Assembly (NCBI GenBank): GCA_000648925.1
Contig: JFHF01000006.1
Location: forward strand, 124,001 to 188,000
Direction of reading: 5' to 3'
DNA length: 64,000 nucleotides
DNA from: Caballeronia jiangsuensis
Lineage (GTDB): Bacteria > Pseudomonadota > Gammaproteobacteria > Burkholderiales > Burkholderiaceae
Each line of letters starts with the position of its first letter. Position 1 is the first letter of the stretch. The notes beneath the pieces are model-generated. The model saw only the letters and a list, made by a program, of their open reading frames with translations, did no database searches and was not told the origin of the DNA. Position numbers and translations under genes: made by a program. Shown here piece after piece: positions 16,210 to 25,555 of the stretch.

Positions 16210-16956
16210 ATGTTTTCTCTCGATTTTTCACCGCTGCTGCCGTACTGGCCGACGTTCCTGCTGGGCGCATGGCTCACGCTCAAGATGACCTGCGTGGCCG
16301 TGTTCTTCGGCCTGATCCTCGGCATGCTCGTCGCGTTCGCCAAGCGCGCGAAAGTGCCGGTGCTCACGCGCATCTGCATCGTCTATATCGAGGCCGTGCG
16401 CAATACGCCGTTTCTGGTGCAGATCTTCCTCCTGTACTTCGGTCTCGCGAGCATCGGCCTGCGCATGCCGACCTTTGCGGCCGCCGCGCTCGCGATGACG
16501 ATCAACATCGGCGCCTATGCGGCCGAGATCATTCGCGCCGGCCTGGAATCCGTGCCGCGCGGACAGATCGAGGCGGCCGAGTGTCTCGGGCTTTCGAAGT
16601 GGCGCATCGGCTGGCATGTGATGCTGCAACCGTCGATCGAAAAGGTCTATCCCGCGCTGACGAGCCAGTTCCTGCTGATGATGCAGGCCTCGGCGATCGC
16701 GTCGCAGATTTCAGCGGAAGAGCTCACGGCGGTCGCCAACACCGTGCAATCCGATACGTTCCGCTCGCTCGAAACATACATCGTGGTGGCAGCGCTGTAT
16801 CTCGTGCTGTCGTTGATCATCAAGCTGATCGCGTGGGCGGTGGGCGAGCATCTCTTCAAGCGGCGCCGCGCGATCCGTCTCGCCGCGAAACGTGCCGGCA
16901 AAACGCCGCCCGACTCGCAGCGTATCGATACGGTCATTCCCGGAGGTGCGGCATGA
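16210..16956 (+). CDS. ABC transporter permease, His/Glu/Gln/Arg (HisMQ) type
   Basis: A 248-residue membrane protein. It has a first helix at about 12-38, the VRNTPFLVQIFLLYFGL segment and the EAA coupling loop GQIEAAECLGLSKWRIGWHVMLQP typical of polar-amino-acid permeases. The start at 16210 gives the usual N-terminus; an ATG at 16117 would add an unlikely Arg-rich leader. The C-terminal cytoplasmic tail of about 40 residues is basic. It overlaps the next permease by four bases (ATGA) and forms a heterodimeric channel with it. The substrate may be an amino acid, or an acid linked to the uronate dehydrogenase upstream (inference from shared operator-like sites). Confidence 0.85.
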   Translation: MFSLDFSPLLPYWPTFLLGAWLTLKMTCVAVFFGLILGMLVAFAKRAKVPVLTRICIVYIEAVRNTPFLVQIFLLYFGLASIGLRMPTFAAAALAMTINIGAYAAEIIRAGLESVPRGQIEAAECLGLSKWRIGWHVMLQPSIEKVYPALTSQFLLMMQASAIASQISAEELTAVANTVQSDTFRSLETYIVVAALYLVLSLIIKLIAWAVGEHLFKRRRAIRLAAKRAGKTPPDSQRIDTVIPGGAA

Positions 16957-17606
16957 GCGGCGGATTCACGTCATCGCATCTGGTTTATCTGGTGCAATCG
17001 ATCGGCTGGACGCTCGTGCTCTCGTTGCTCGCGTTCGTGCTCGGCGGTATCGGCGGCTTCTGCGTGATGCTCGCGCGCATTTCGCCACGCGCGTGGCTAG
17101 CGCGCGCCGCGCTCGTCTATATCGAAGCGATTCAGGGCATTCCGCTGCTGATCCTGCTCTTCATCGTGTACTTCGGTTTGTCGGTGTATGGCTATCAGGT
17201 GCCCGCGCTCGTCGCGGCCGGCCTCGCGCTGATGGTCTATTCGAGCGCATATCTCGGCGACATCTGGCGCGGCTGCATCGAAGCGATGCCGAAGCCGCAA
17301 TGGGAAGCGTCGGAGTGCCTGTCGCTCACGCGCTGGCAGACGCTGCGTCTCGTGATCATCCCGCAGGCGATGCGACTCGCATTGCCGCCGACGGTCGGCT
17401 TTCTCGTTCAGCTCATCAAGATGACCTCGCTCGCTTCGGTGATCGGCTTCGTCGAACTGACGCGCGCGGGGCAGATCATCAACAACTCGATCTTCCAGCC
17501 GTTCCTCATCTTCGGACTGGTCGGCGCTTTCTATTTCGTCCTGTGCTATCCGCTTTCGCGCTGGAGCCAATCGATGGAGAACAAGCTCAATGTCAGCAAT
17601 CGTTAA
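16953..17606 (+). CDS. ABC transporter permease, HisMQ type (second subunit)
   Basis: A 217-residue membrane protein with about five helices. It shows the family segment IQGIPLLILLFIVYFGL and the coupling loop PQWEASECLSLTRWQTLRLVIIPQA. The start ATG overlaps the previous stop and is preceded by GGAGGT. Its 3' end overlaps the ATPase gene by 17 bases, showing tight translational coupling. It pairs with the product of 16210-16956. Confidence 0.88.
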   Translation: MSGGFTSSHLVYLVQSIGWTLVLSLLAFVLGGIGGFCVMLARISPRAWLARAALVYIEAIQGIPLLILLFIVYFGLSVYGYQVPALVAAGLALMVYSSAYLGDIWRGCIEAMPKPQWEASECLSLTRWQTLRLVIIPQAMRLALPPTVGFLVQLIKMTSLASVIGFVELTRAGQIINNSIFQPFLIFGLVGAFYFVLCYPLSRWSQSMENKLNVSNR

Positions 17607-18318
17607 GGTCGGCGATATTCACAAGAGCTTCGGCTCCAATCATGTTCTCAAAGGCGTGTCCTTCGAAGTCAACAAGGGCGAGATGATTGCCGTGATCGGC
17701 GCGAGCGGCTCGGGCAAGAGCACGGCGCTGCGCTGCATCGACAGGCTGGAGACGATCGACCAGGGGCAGATTGAAGTGTGCGGCATTCGCGTCGACGATC
17801 CGAAGGTCGATCTGCATCTGTTGCGCCGCGAAGTGGGCATCGTGTTTCAAAGCTATAACCTCTTTCCGCACCTGACCGTGGAAGAGAACATCAAGCTCGC
17901 GCTGCGCCACGTGAAGAAGATGTCGAGCGATGAAGCGCGGCGCATCGCGATGAACGTGCTGGAGCAGGTCGGACTTGCGCAGAAGGCCGACGCGTATCCC
18001 GAACAATTGTCAGGCGGACAGCAGCAGCGCGTGGCGATTGCGCGCTCGCTCGCGATGTCGCCGAAGGTGATGCTGTTCGACGAAGTGACGTCGGCGCTCG
18101 ATCCGCAACTGACTGGCGAAGTGCTGCGCGTGATGGAAGACCTCGCGGCAGACGGCATGACGATGCTGCTCGTCACGCACGAAATGGCCTTCGCCAAGCG
18201 CGTCGCGGACCGCATCATCTATATGCATCAGGGCAAGGTGTGGGAAGTGGGCGACGGCAGCATGCTCGATGCGCCGCGCACGCCCGAATTGCGCGCATTC
18301 CTCGATAACGGACTTTGA
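17590..18318 (+). CDS. Polar-amino-acid-type ABC transporter ATP-binding protein
   Basis: A 242-residue ATPase. Walker A GASGSGKST is at 37-45, the Q-loop in VFQSYNLFPHLTV, the signature LSGGQQQR at 140-147, Walker B MLFDE at 161-165 and the switch His in VTHEMAF. The sequence is typical of the GlnQ/HisP group. It energises the two upstream permeases; the binding protein is encoded 58 bases downstream. Confidence 0.92.
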   Translation: MSAIVKVGDIHKSFGSNHVLKGVSFEVNKGEMIAVIGASGSGKSTALRCIDRLETIDQGQIEVCGIRVDDPKVDLHLLRREVGIVFQSYNLFPHLTVEENIKLALRHVKKMSSDEARRIAMNVLEQVGLAQKADAYPEQLSGGQQQRVAIARSLAMSPKVMLFDEVTSALDPQLTGEVLRVMEDLAADGMTMLLVTHEMAFAKRVADRIIYMHQGKVWEVGDGSMLDAPRTPELRAFLDNGL

Positions 18319-18376
18319 TATTCGCAGCATCTCATCCAGCAGCATCCAGCAACATCAATAACGACGGAGACTCGAC

Positions 18377-19174
18377 TTGAAAGCGAAGACAATCATTGCA
18401 CGCGCGGCCCTTGCAACCTTGATGATGGCAGGCGCGGTGCACAGCGCGATGGCCGATCAGCTCGACGACATCAAGAAGGCGGGCGTCGTGCGTGTCGCCA
18501 TTGCGATCGGCACGCCGCTCTTCAGCTATGCGGATCAGAATCTGAAGCCTGCGGGATCGGACGTCGATACCGCAAACGCGCTCGCTAAAGATCTCGGCGT
18601 GAAGCTCGAACTGGTGCAGATCACCAACGCCGCACGCATTCCGACGCTGCAGGCGAAGCGCGCGGACCTCGTGATCTCGTCGCTGTCGGTTACGCCGGAG
18701 CGCGCGAAAGTGGTCGATTTCTCGAACCCGTATGCGGTTATCTCGATCATCGTCGGCGGCGTGAAGACGATCAAGGTGAAGGATTACGCGGACCTCGACG
18801 GCAAGACCATCGGTCTCACGCGCGCCACGGTGAACGACACGCTCACGACGCAACAGGCGAAGGGCGCGCAGATCCAGCGCTATGAGGACGACGCGACGCT
18901 CATCACATCGATGGTCACGGGCCAGGTCGAAATCTTCTCCAGCACGCCTTCGAACCTGAAGGAAATGCAGGATCGCGCGCCGCAACGCAACATCGAGATG
19001 AAGTTCGAACAGAAGACCTTCGATCTCGGCGTCGCGATGAACAAGGATCAGCCGCGCCTGAAGGAATGGGTGAACAACTGGGTCGGCACGAACATGAAGA
19101 ACGGTAACCTGAACACGATCTACAAGAAATACCACGGCCGCGATTTGCCGGATACCGTGCGCAAGGGCGTTTGA
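18377..19174 (+). CDS. Periplasmic substrate-binding protein, family 3
   Basis: A 265-residue exported protein. The start is a TTG at 18377, with GGAG 7 bases upstream; the signal peptide runs to ADQ at about residue 27. The mature domain shows the family 3 features DLVISSLSVTPERAKVVDFSNPY and GKTIGLTRATVNDT. It delivers the ligand to the permeases encoded upstream. The TTG start and separate ribosome binding site could tune its level relative to the membrane parts. It ends 3 bases before a convergent LysR gene. Confidence 0.9.
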   Translation: MKAKTIIARAALATLMMAGAVHSAMADQLDDIKKAGVVRVAIAIGTPLFSYADQNLKPAGSDVDTANALAKDLGVKLELVQITNAARIPTLQAKRADLVISSLSVTPERAKVVDFSNPYAVISIIVGGVKTIKVKDYADLDGKTIGLTRATVNDTLTTQQAKGAQIQRYEDDATLITSMVTGQVEIFSSTPSNLKEMQDRAPQRNIEMKFEQKTFDLGVAMNKDQPRLKEWVNNWVGTNMKNGNLNTIYKKYHGRDLPDTVRKGV

Positions 19175-19177
19175 ACT

Positions 19178-20089
19178 TCAATCCGGTGCGAGCCACGCGG
19201 GATCTTCGAGCGCCCGCGTAACATGCCCGACCGCCGTGGCGCACGCAGGGTTGTCCGTCTGCGTGCGCCACGCGAGCAACAAATCCGCCGTGACATCGTC
19301 GAGGCCCGTGAGCGGCTTGAACGCGACATCGGGAAATCTCACGCGCTGCGCCGATTGCGGCACGAGCGCGACACCCAATCCGGCGCCGACGAGTGCGAGG
19401 ATCGAATGCGTCTGCGTGACGTGCTGCGTCTCGGCGACCGTCACGCCCATCGCATGCAGCACGCCGGTGATGAGCCGATGAAAATACACGCCCTCCACAG
19501 GCGGATACGTGATGAAGCTTTCGCCCGCGAGATCCTGCAATGCGAGCGTTTCGCGTGATGCCAGCCGATGATCGAGCGGTACGATCGCGCATAGCGGCTC
19601 GCGATACACACGCATCGACGCGACGCCAGGCTGAATGATCGGCGGACGCGACAAACCCATATCGATCTGCTCGTCGCGCAATGCGATGAGTTGTTGCGGC
19701 GAACTCATCTCGCGCAACGTCAGCGACACCTCCGGCATTTCCCTGCGCAGGAGCGCGACGAAGCGCGGCAGGAACACATAACTCGATGCCGCCGTGAACG
19801 CGATCGTGAGCGAGCCCGTATCGCCGGCCGCGATGCGGCGCGCATCGAGCACGGCATCGCTCGCCTGCGCGACGATGCGCCGGGCCGAACGCGCGAAAGC
19901 CGCGCCCGCAGGCGTCAGACGAATGGCCCGCGCGCCGCGATCGAAAAGCGAAGCGCCCACCGCATGTTCAAGCGCCTGAATCTGCCGCGTGAGCGGCGGC
20001 TGCGTCATGTTCAGACGTTCGGCCGCGCGCCGATAGTTCATCTCTTCGACGACGGCGAGAAAGCAGCGGAGCTGGGCGAGCGTGATCAT
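19178..20089 (-). CDS. LysR-family regulator
   Basis: A 303-residue protein starting at 20089 (MITLAQLRCFLAVVEEMNYR), with the N-terminal winged HTH (AAERLNMTQPPLTRQIQALE) and the LysR substrate domain (MPEVSLTLREMSSPQQLIAL; GLGVALVPQSAQ). The frame extends 11 residues further upstream, but the LysR start is conventional. It is divergent from the Ldh-type dehydrogenase and MFS transporter (103 bases between starts) and likely controls them. The inducer is unknown. Confidence 0.9.
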   Translation of the reverse strand: MITLAQLRCFLAVVEEMNYRRAAERLNMTQPPLTRQIQALEHAVGASLFDRGARAIRLTPAGAAFARSARRIVAQASDAVLDARRIAAGDTGSLTIAFTAASSYVFLPRFVALLRREMPEVSLTLREMSSPQQLIALRDEQIDMGLSRPPIIQPGVASMRVYREPLCAIVPLDHRLASRETLALQDLAGESFITYPPVEGVYFHRLITGVLHAMGVTVAETQHVTQTHSILALVGAGLGVALVPQSAQRVRFPDVAFKPLTGLDDVTADLLLAWRTQTDNPACATAVGHVTRALEDPAWLAPD

Positions 20090-20192
20090 CGATGCGCAAT
20101 AGGTATCAACTGATGCAGACACGAGCCTATCGGGTATCAGTCGCGAGCGCTACGCTTGGTTTCACCGATCAAACGACACCGTCTGCCCCGAT

Positions 20193-21269
20193 ATGAACCT
20201 CAACGATCTCCCCGCCACCCTTCATCGTCCGCACGACACGCTCGCGGCGTTCGCCGCACAGCTCTTCACCGCGGCGGGCATGGACGCCGATAAGGCATCG
20301 TGCGTAGCGGAGCTGCTATTGCTCACCGACATGATGGGCCGCTCGACACACGGTCTCGCGCAATGCCCCGCGTATCTCGACGAATTGAAGAAAGGCGGCA
20401 TGCGCGCGACGGGCGATCCCGAAGTCGTTCGCGATACGGGCGCGACGCTCGTGTGGGACGGCGACTATCTGCCGGGTCTGTGGCTCATGCAGCGCGCGCT
20501 CACGCTCGGTTTCGAGCGCGTGCGCGAGCTCGGCGTGTTCACGTTCTCGATGCGGCGCAGCCATCACATCGGCTGTCTCGCCGCGCTTGCGAAGCAGGCG
20601 ACCGATCGCGGCTTCTATGCGCTGATTGCATCGTCCGGACCGCATACGAAGGCCGTGGCGCCGTTCGGCGGGAAGGAAGGTCTCTTCAGCCCCAACCCGT
20701 TCGCGTTCGCGTTTCCGACCTCGCATTTTCCCGTGCTGATCGATACGTGCGCGTCATTGGCGACGGTCTCCATGACGCGCCAGAAAGCGAGCGCGGGTCA
20801 ATCGTTCGATCATGCGTGGCTGCTCGATTCAAAGGGCCGTCCGACGCGCGATCCGCGCATGCTCGAAGGCGACGGCGAGCGCGGCAGCCTGATGCTCCTC
20901 GGCGGCGAGGACGCGGGGCACAAGGGCTTCGGCCTCGCGCTGATGGTCGAGGCGCTCACGCAGGGACTCTCGGGCTTCGGCCGTCGTGATGCGCCCACGC
21001 GTTGGGGCGCGAACGTCTACCTGCAACTCATCGATCCGGCCGCGTTCGCGGGCAGCGATGCCGCCATCGCGCAGATGGACTTTCTGGCCGAGCAATGCCA
21101 TGCCAACGCGCCCATCGATCCCGCGAGGCCCGTGCGTCTTCCGGGCGAGCAGGCGACGCGCAACATCGAAAAGCATAGGCGCGAAGGCGTCGCGCTCACG
21201 CCTAAGACGGTCGCCGCGTTGCGCGCATGGGCCGCGCAATTACAGGTCGATGACGCTGTGCTCGCATGA
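20193..21269 (+). CDS. Malate/L-lactate-dehydrogenase-like oxidoreductase (Ldh_2 family)
   Basis: A 358-residue NAD(P)-dependent oxidoreductase with the family marks DMMGRSTHGLAQ near residue 50, RRSHHIG around 123, FSPNPFAFAFP and DTCASLATVSM around 180-195. The family includes enzymes acting on malate, ureidoglycolate, sulfolactate, 2,3-diketogulonate and Delta1-piperideine-2-carboxylate. Which one applies cannot be told here. It is followed after 50 bases by an ACS-type sugar-acid transporter and faces a LysR gene, so a plant-derived hydroxy or keto acid is a reasonable guess. Confidence 0.85.
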   Translation: MNLNDLPATLHRPHDTLAAFAAQLFTAAGMDADKASCVAELLLLTDMMGRSTHGLAQCPAYLDELKKGGMRATGDPEVVRDTGATLVWDGDYLPGLWLMQRALTLGFERVRELGVFTFSMRRSHHIGCLAALAKQATDRGFYALIASSGPHTKAVAPFGGKEGLFSPNPFAFAFPTSHFPVLIDTCASLATVSMTRQKASAGQSFDHAWLLDSKGRPTRDPRMLEGDGERGSLMLLGGEDAGHKGFGLALMVEALTQGLSGFGRRDAPTRWGANVYLQLIDPAAFAGSDAAIAQMDFLAEQCHANAPIDPARPVRLPGEQATRNIEKHRREGVALTPKTVAALRAWAAQLQVDDAVLA

Positions 21270-21319
21270 CGCGCTGAACGATCGCCGCACGAAAACATAT
21301 CACCAGGAGACGACACATC

Positions 21320-22642
21320 ATGGAAAACGAGGCAACCGCCGGCACGGTCGCCGGCAGCTACGCGCATGCCCGGCGACGCACCCGCGCGCGATGGTGGATG
21401 CTGGGGCTCGTGTTCATCGGCACCATCATCAACTATCTGGATCGCACTAACATGTCGGTCGTGGCGCCGCAGATCGCGAAAGAGTTCTCGGTAAGCCCGG
21501 TCATGATGGGCGTGCTGTTTTCCGCGTTCTCCTGGGCCTTCGCGATCGCGACGTTGCCGGGCGGCTATTTTCTCGACCGCTTCGGCACGCGCGTCACGTA
21601 TGGCGTGTGTCTCGCGGGATGGTCGATCCTGACGACGTTGCAGACCTTCGCGGGCGGCTTCGCATCGTTGTTCGGATTGCGCTTCGGCGTCGGTGCGGCC
21701 GAGGCGCCCGCGTTTCCCGCCAACAACAAGCTCGCGACCGCATGGTTTCCGCAACGCGAGCGCGGCGTGGCGGGCAGCGTGTGCTCGATGGGCGTGTATG
21801 TCGGCACGGCCTTTCTGACGCCGATCGAGTTCTACGTGGCATCGACGTACGGCTGGCGCGCGGTTTTCATGGTGTCCGGGCTGCTCGGGATCGCGTGGGC
21901 GGCGGTCTGGTTTTTTGCATATAGAGAACCGGCGCAAAGCCGGCTGGCGAACGACGCCGAGCTCGATTACATCCGCGACGGCGGCGGCGTGGTCAACCCG
22001 TCCGCGAACACGACCCACGCGTTTCGCTGGGATCACGTCTGGAAGCTGCTGCGCTTTCGCCAGATCTGGGGCGTGTGCATCGGCAAGCTGGCCGCGACCA
22101 CGACGCTCTATTTCTTCCTGACCTGGTTTCCGACCTATCTGATGCAGGCGCGCGGCATGAGCATGCTGCACGCGGGAACGGCCGCGGTCGGGCCATACCT
22201 CGCGGCGGCGGCGGGCGTGATGTTCGGCGGATGGTGGGGCGACTGGATGATTCGCCGCGGCGTTCCGGTTTCGACCGCGCGCAAGCTGCCGATGGTGATT
22301 GGCTTGCTGTTCACCGGCACCATCGTGCTCGCCAACTACACGACATCGAATGCACTCGTCATCGGCATCTTGTGTGTTGCATTTTTTGCGCAAGGCATGT
22401 CGTCGACGACGTGGGTTGTCGTCTCCGAAATCGCTCCGCGCGATCTCGTCGGCATGACGGGCAGCATCGCCAGCTTCGCGAGCAATCTGGCCGGGATCAT
22501 CACGCCGATCACCATCGGCTTCATCGTGCAGAAAACCGGCTCGTTCGAATGGGCGCTCGCCTTTTGCGCGATCGTCGCGATGATCGGCGTGCTGTCCTAT
22601 ACCGTGGTGCTCGGGAAGATCGAGCGGTTGAGCGTCGATTAG
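21320..22642 (+). CDS. MFS transporter, anion:cation symporter family
   Basis: A 440-residue protein with about 12 helices. It shows TIINYLDRTNMSVVAPQIAKEF, the DRFGTR loop and FGVGAAEAPAFPANNKLATAWFP, typical of galactonate/hexuronate-type ACS transporters. AGGAGA lies before the ATG. It is the second gene after the Ldh-type dehydrogenase and probably imports its substrate. A hairpin terminator follows at 22668. Confidence 0.87.
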   Translation: MENEATAGTVAGSYAHARRRTRARWWMLGLVFIGTIINYLDRTNMSVVAPQIAKEFSVSPVMMGVLFSAFSWAFAIATLPGGYFLDRFGTRVTYGVCLAGWSILTTLQTFAGGFASLFGLRFGVGAAEAPAFPANNKLATAWFPQRERGVAGSVCSMGVYVGTAFLTPIEFYVASTYGWRAVFMVSGLLGIAWAAVWFFAYREPAQSRLANDAELDYIRDGGGVVNPSANTTHAFRWDHVWKLLRFRQIWGVCIGKLAATTTLYFFLTWFPTYLMQARGMSMLHAGTAAVGPYLAAAAGVMFGGWWGDWMIRRGVPVSTARKLPMVIGLLFTGTIVLANYTTSNALVIGILCVAFFAQGMSSTTWVVVSEIAPRDLVGMTGSIASFASNLAGIITPITIGFIVQKTGSFEWALAFCAIVAMIGVLSYTVVLGKIERLSVD

Positions 22643-22667
22643 GCGATCCGGCAATCGGAGCAACGAG

Positions 22668-22700
22668 CGGGGCGGAGTCGATCGACTCGGCCCCGTTTGT
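22668..22700 (+). terminator. Hairpin terminator after the MFS gene
   Basis: CGGGGC (22668-22673) pairs with GCCCCG (22690-22695), enclosing the perfect palindrome GAGTCGATCGACTC (22675-22688). A short T-rich tail follows. The remaining bases to the poxB start (22964) show no other gene. Confidence 0.65.
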
Positions 22701-22963
22701 CGTTTGCATTCGGCATACAAGATTCGTCGGCGAATAATGCATTCGAAATGCCGCTATCGCCGTGCCCGAAAGCCCCGTGCGAATCACGCTGCATCACCGC
22801 GCCATGAGGCGTCGGCACCGTTCGAGACAAGCCGCGGCGCTCCGGCGTACACTCGCTTTGCGTTTTGAATCCTGCATGCATTGAGCCATTGCGAATTCGC
22901 GGCCGCGCGCAGGCCGTGGATTCGCCACTCATTGGACTCCCTCTCTTCATCACAGGAAGCATC

Positions 22964-24685
22964 ATGGCAAAGAACACGATTGCGGACTATCTGGCGAAGA
23001 CGCTTGCGGCAGCGGGCGTGGAACGCATCTGGGGCGTCACGGGCGACAGCCTGAACGGACTCGCGTTCAGCCTCGATCGCGTGGGCTCGATCCGCTGGAT
23101 GCATACGCGTCACGAAGAAGCGGCCGCCTTCGCGGCGGGCGCGGATGCAGCCACTACGGGCAAGCTCGCCGTGTGCGCGGGAAGTTGCGGGCCGGGCAAT
23201 CTGCATCTCATCAACGGGCTCTACGACTGTCATCGCAATCATCAGCCGGTGCTCGCCATCGCCGCGCATATCCCGTCGACCGAGATCGGGCTGGGTTACT
23301 TTCAGGAAACGCATCCGCAGGAGTTGTTCAAGGAATGCAGTCACTTCGTGGAACTGGTGTCGAATGCATCGCAGTTTCCACGCGTGCTCGAGCGTGCGAT
23401 GCGCGCGGCCCTCGATCAGCGCGGCGTCGCGGTCATCGTGTTGCCGGGCGATGTCGCATTGAGCGAGGGCCCGAGCGTGGAGCCGCGCTGGACCGCGAGC
23501 GCGCCGGGCGCGATCGTGCCGGCCGATGCCGACCTCGGCAGACTCGCCGACCTTCTTAACGGCTGCGAAGCGGTGACGATCATGTGCGGCAGCGGCGTCG
23601 CCGGCTCGCATGACGAAGTCGTCGCGCTTGCAGATACGCTCGGCGCGCCCATCGTGCATGCGCTGCGCGGCAAGCAGTTCATCGAGTACGACAATCCATT
23701 CGATGTCGGTATGACGGGGCTCATCGGCTTCAGTTCCGGCTATCACGCGATGATGTCCTGCGACACGCTGCTCCTGCTCGGCTGCGATTTTCCGTATCGC
23801 CCGTTCTATCCGCCGCAGGCGAAGATCGTGCAGATCGACTGGCGCGGCTCGCAACTGGGTCGTCGCGCGCCGCTGGAAATGGGGCTCGTCGGCACGATCA
23901 AGGAAACGTTGGCGGCGCTCTTGCCCAAGCTTCAGCGCAAGGACGAGCGGCGCTTTCTGGAGAACGCGCTCAAGCACTATGCGACCGCGCGCAAGGACCT
24001 CGACGATCTCGCGACGCCGTCCGCGCCGGGACGTCCGATCCATCCGCAATACCTCACGAAGCTCGTCGATGAAATCGCCACCGAAGACGCGATCTTCACC
24101 GTGGACGTCGGCACGCCGACGCTCTGGGCCGCGCGCTATCTGACGATGAACGGCAAGCGTCAGTTGCACGGCTCGTTCAATCACGGCTCGATGGCCAATG
24201 CGATGCCGCAGGCGCTCGGCGTGCAGGCCGCGCAACCGCAACGGCAAGTGGTGTCGCTATCGGGCGATGGCGGTCTGTCGATGTTGCTCGGCGATCTTCT
24301 CTCCGCCGTGCAGCTCGACTTGCCGATCAAGGTCGTCGTGTTCAACAACAGCCTGCTCGGTTTCGTGTCAATGGAGTTGAAGGCGGGCGGCTATCTCGAC
24401 ACCAATGTCGATCTGAGCAAGACCGATTTCTCGCAGATCGCGAAGGGCGCGGGCATCTGGTCGGTGCGCGTGGAAGAGTCGGAGCAACTGGAGAACGCGT
24501 TGCGGGAAGCGTTCGCGCACAAGGGACCGGCGCTCGTCGATGTCGTCACGTCGAAGCATGAACTCGCGATGCCGCCGACCATCGAGCTATCGCAGGCGAA
24601 AGGTTTCAGCCTCTATATGTTGCGAGCGATCCTGAGCGGGCGCGGCGATGAAATCGTCGAACTCGCGCGCACGAACCTGCGTTGA
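22964..24685 (+). CDS. poxB: Pyruvate dehydrogenase (quinone), PoxB-type thiamine diphosphate enzyme
   Basis: A 573-residue enzyme, almost exactly the length of E. coli PoxB. The catalytic Glu is E51 (RHEEAAAF), the ThDP-binding GDG...NN motif spans 434-462, and the central domain is the FAD-binding type. The C-terminus carries [19 protein letters not shown], matching the membrane-associating tail of PoxB. It decarboxylates pyruvate to acetate and CO2 and passes electrons to ubiquinone at the membrane. The start at 22964 has AGGAA upstream; a longer frame from 22865 has no support. It lies 13 bases before an alpha/beta hydrolase gene and is probably co-transcribed with it. Confidence 0.9.
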   Translation: MAKNTIADYLAKTLAAAGVERIWGVTGDSLNGLAFSLDRVGSIRWMHTRHEEAAAFAAGADAATTGKLAVCAGSCGPGNLHLINGLYDCHRNHQPVLAIAAHIPSTEIGLGYFQETHPQELFKECSHFVELVSNASQFPRVLERAMRAALDQRGVAVIVLPGDVALSEGPSVEPRWTASAPGAIVPADADLGRLADLLNGCEAVTIMCGSGVAGSHDEVVALADTLGAPIVHALRGKQFIEYDNPFDVGMTGLIGFSSGYHAMMSCDTLLLLGCDFPYRPFYPPQAKIVQIDWRGSQLGRRAPLEMGLVGTIKETLAALLPKLQRKDERRFLENALKHYATARKDLDDLATPSAPGRPIHPQYLTKLVDEIATEDAIFTVDVGTPTLWAARYLTMNGKRQLHGSFNHGSMANAMPQALGVQAAQPQRQVVSLSGDGGLSMLLGDLLSAVQLDLPIKVVVFNNSLLGFVSMELKAGGYLDTNVDLSKTDFSQIAKGAGIWSVRVEESEQLENALREAFAHKGPALVDVVTSKHELAMPPTIELSQAKGFSLYMLRAILSGRGDEIVELARTNLR

Positions 24686-24698
24686 GCGGGACAGCGCC

Positions 24699-25553
24699 AT
24701 GAGCGAAACGAAAGACAGCCTGCCGCTCGATCATGTGTTCGACTTCGAAGGGCAGGCCGTGCGCTACGGCGTGATGGGCGAGGGTGCGCCACTCGTGCTG
24801 GTGCACGGGACGCCGTTTTCATCGCAGGTATGGCGGCGTATCGCGCCGATTGCGGCCCGTTCCCGGCGCGTGCATTACTTCGATTTGCTGGGCTATGGCG
24901 CTTCGGAAATGCGCGACGATCAGGATGTCTCGCTCGGCGTGCAAAACCGCGTGCTCGCGTCGCTGATTGCCCATTGGCGCGCCGACTGGACTGGCGCATT
25001 GCCCGACGTGCTCGCGCACGACTTCGGCGGCGCGACGTCGCTCAGGGCGGCATTGCTGAACGGCTGCGCTTATCGTTCGCTGATGCTCGTCGATCCGGTT
25101 GCCGTGGCGCCTTGGGGATCGCCGTTCGTGCGTCATGTGCGTCAACATGAAGCCGCGTTCGCCGGCGTGCCGCCGTACATGCATCAAGCGATGCTCGATG
25201 CGTATCTGCAAGGCGCGGCGTATCGAAAGTTATCGGAAGAGACATTGCGAATCTATACGCAGCCTTGGACGGGCGAGAAAGGACAGGCCGCGTTTTATCG
25301 ACAGATTGCACAAATGGATCAGCGCTATACCGATGAAGTGCAATCGCGCTATGGCGAATTGACTTGTCCCGTGTCGATTCTATGGGGCGAGGAAGACGAA
25401 TGGATACCGGTCGAGCGCGGTGTCGAACTCGCGTCGCTGATTCCGCAGGCGCGCTTCACGCGCGTGCCCGGATCAGGACATCTGATGCAGGAAGACGCGC
25501 CCGAGGTTATCGTCGGCGAATGGCTGAGCTTCATGCACACTCACCGCCCTTAA
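24699..25553 (+). CDS. Alpha/beta hydrolase with Asp nucleophile (haloalkane dehalogenase/epoxide hydrolase type)
   Basis: A 284-residue protein. It has an oxyanion HGTPF at 36-40, the nucleophile elbow HDFGG at 107-111 with Asp108 instead of Ser, an acid in LWGEEDEWIP (about 229-236) and the catalytic His in GSGHLM (about 259-263). An Asp at the elbow is the mark of haloalkane or haloacetate dehalogenases and epoxide hydrolases rather than esterases. It follows poxB by 13 bases. The true substrate is unknown. It ends 2 bases before a convergent DUF899 gene. Confidence 0.82.
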   Translation: MSETKDSLPLDHVFDFEGQAVRYGVMGEGAPLVLVHGTPFSSQVWRRIAPIAARSRRVHYFDLLGYGASEMRDDQDVSLGVQNRVLASLIAHWRADWTGALPDVLAHDFGGATSLRAALLNGCAYRSLMLVDPVAVAPWGSPFVRHVRQHEAAFAGVPPYMHQAMLDAYLQGAAYRKLSEETLRIYTQPWTGEKGQAAFYRQIAQMDQRYTDEVQSRYGELTCPVSILWGEEDEWIPVERGVELASLIPQARFTRVPGSGHLMQEDAPEVIVGEWLSFMHTHRP

Positions 25554-25555
25554 TT

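Noticed and set aside
22865-22963. Longer N-terminus of PoxB from an upstream ATG
   Set aside because: The extra 33 residues have no family counterpart, and AGGAA precedes the ATG at 22964, which gives the E. coli-like length.
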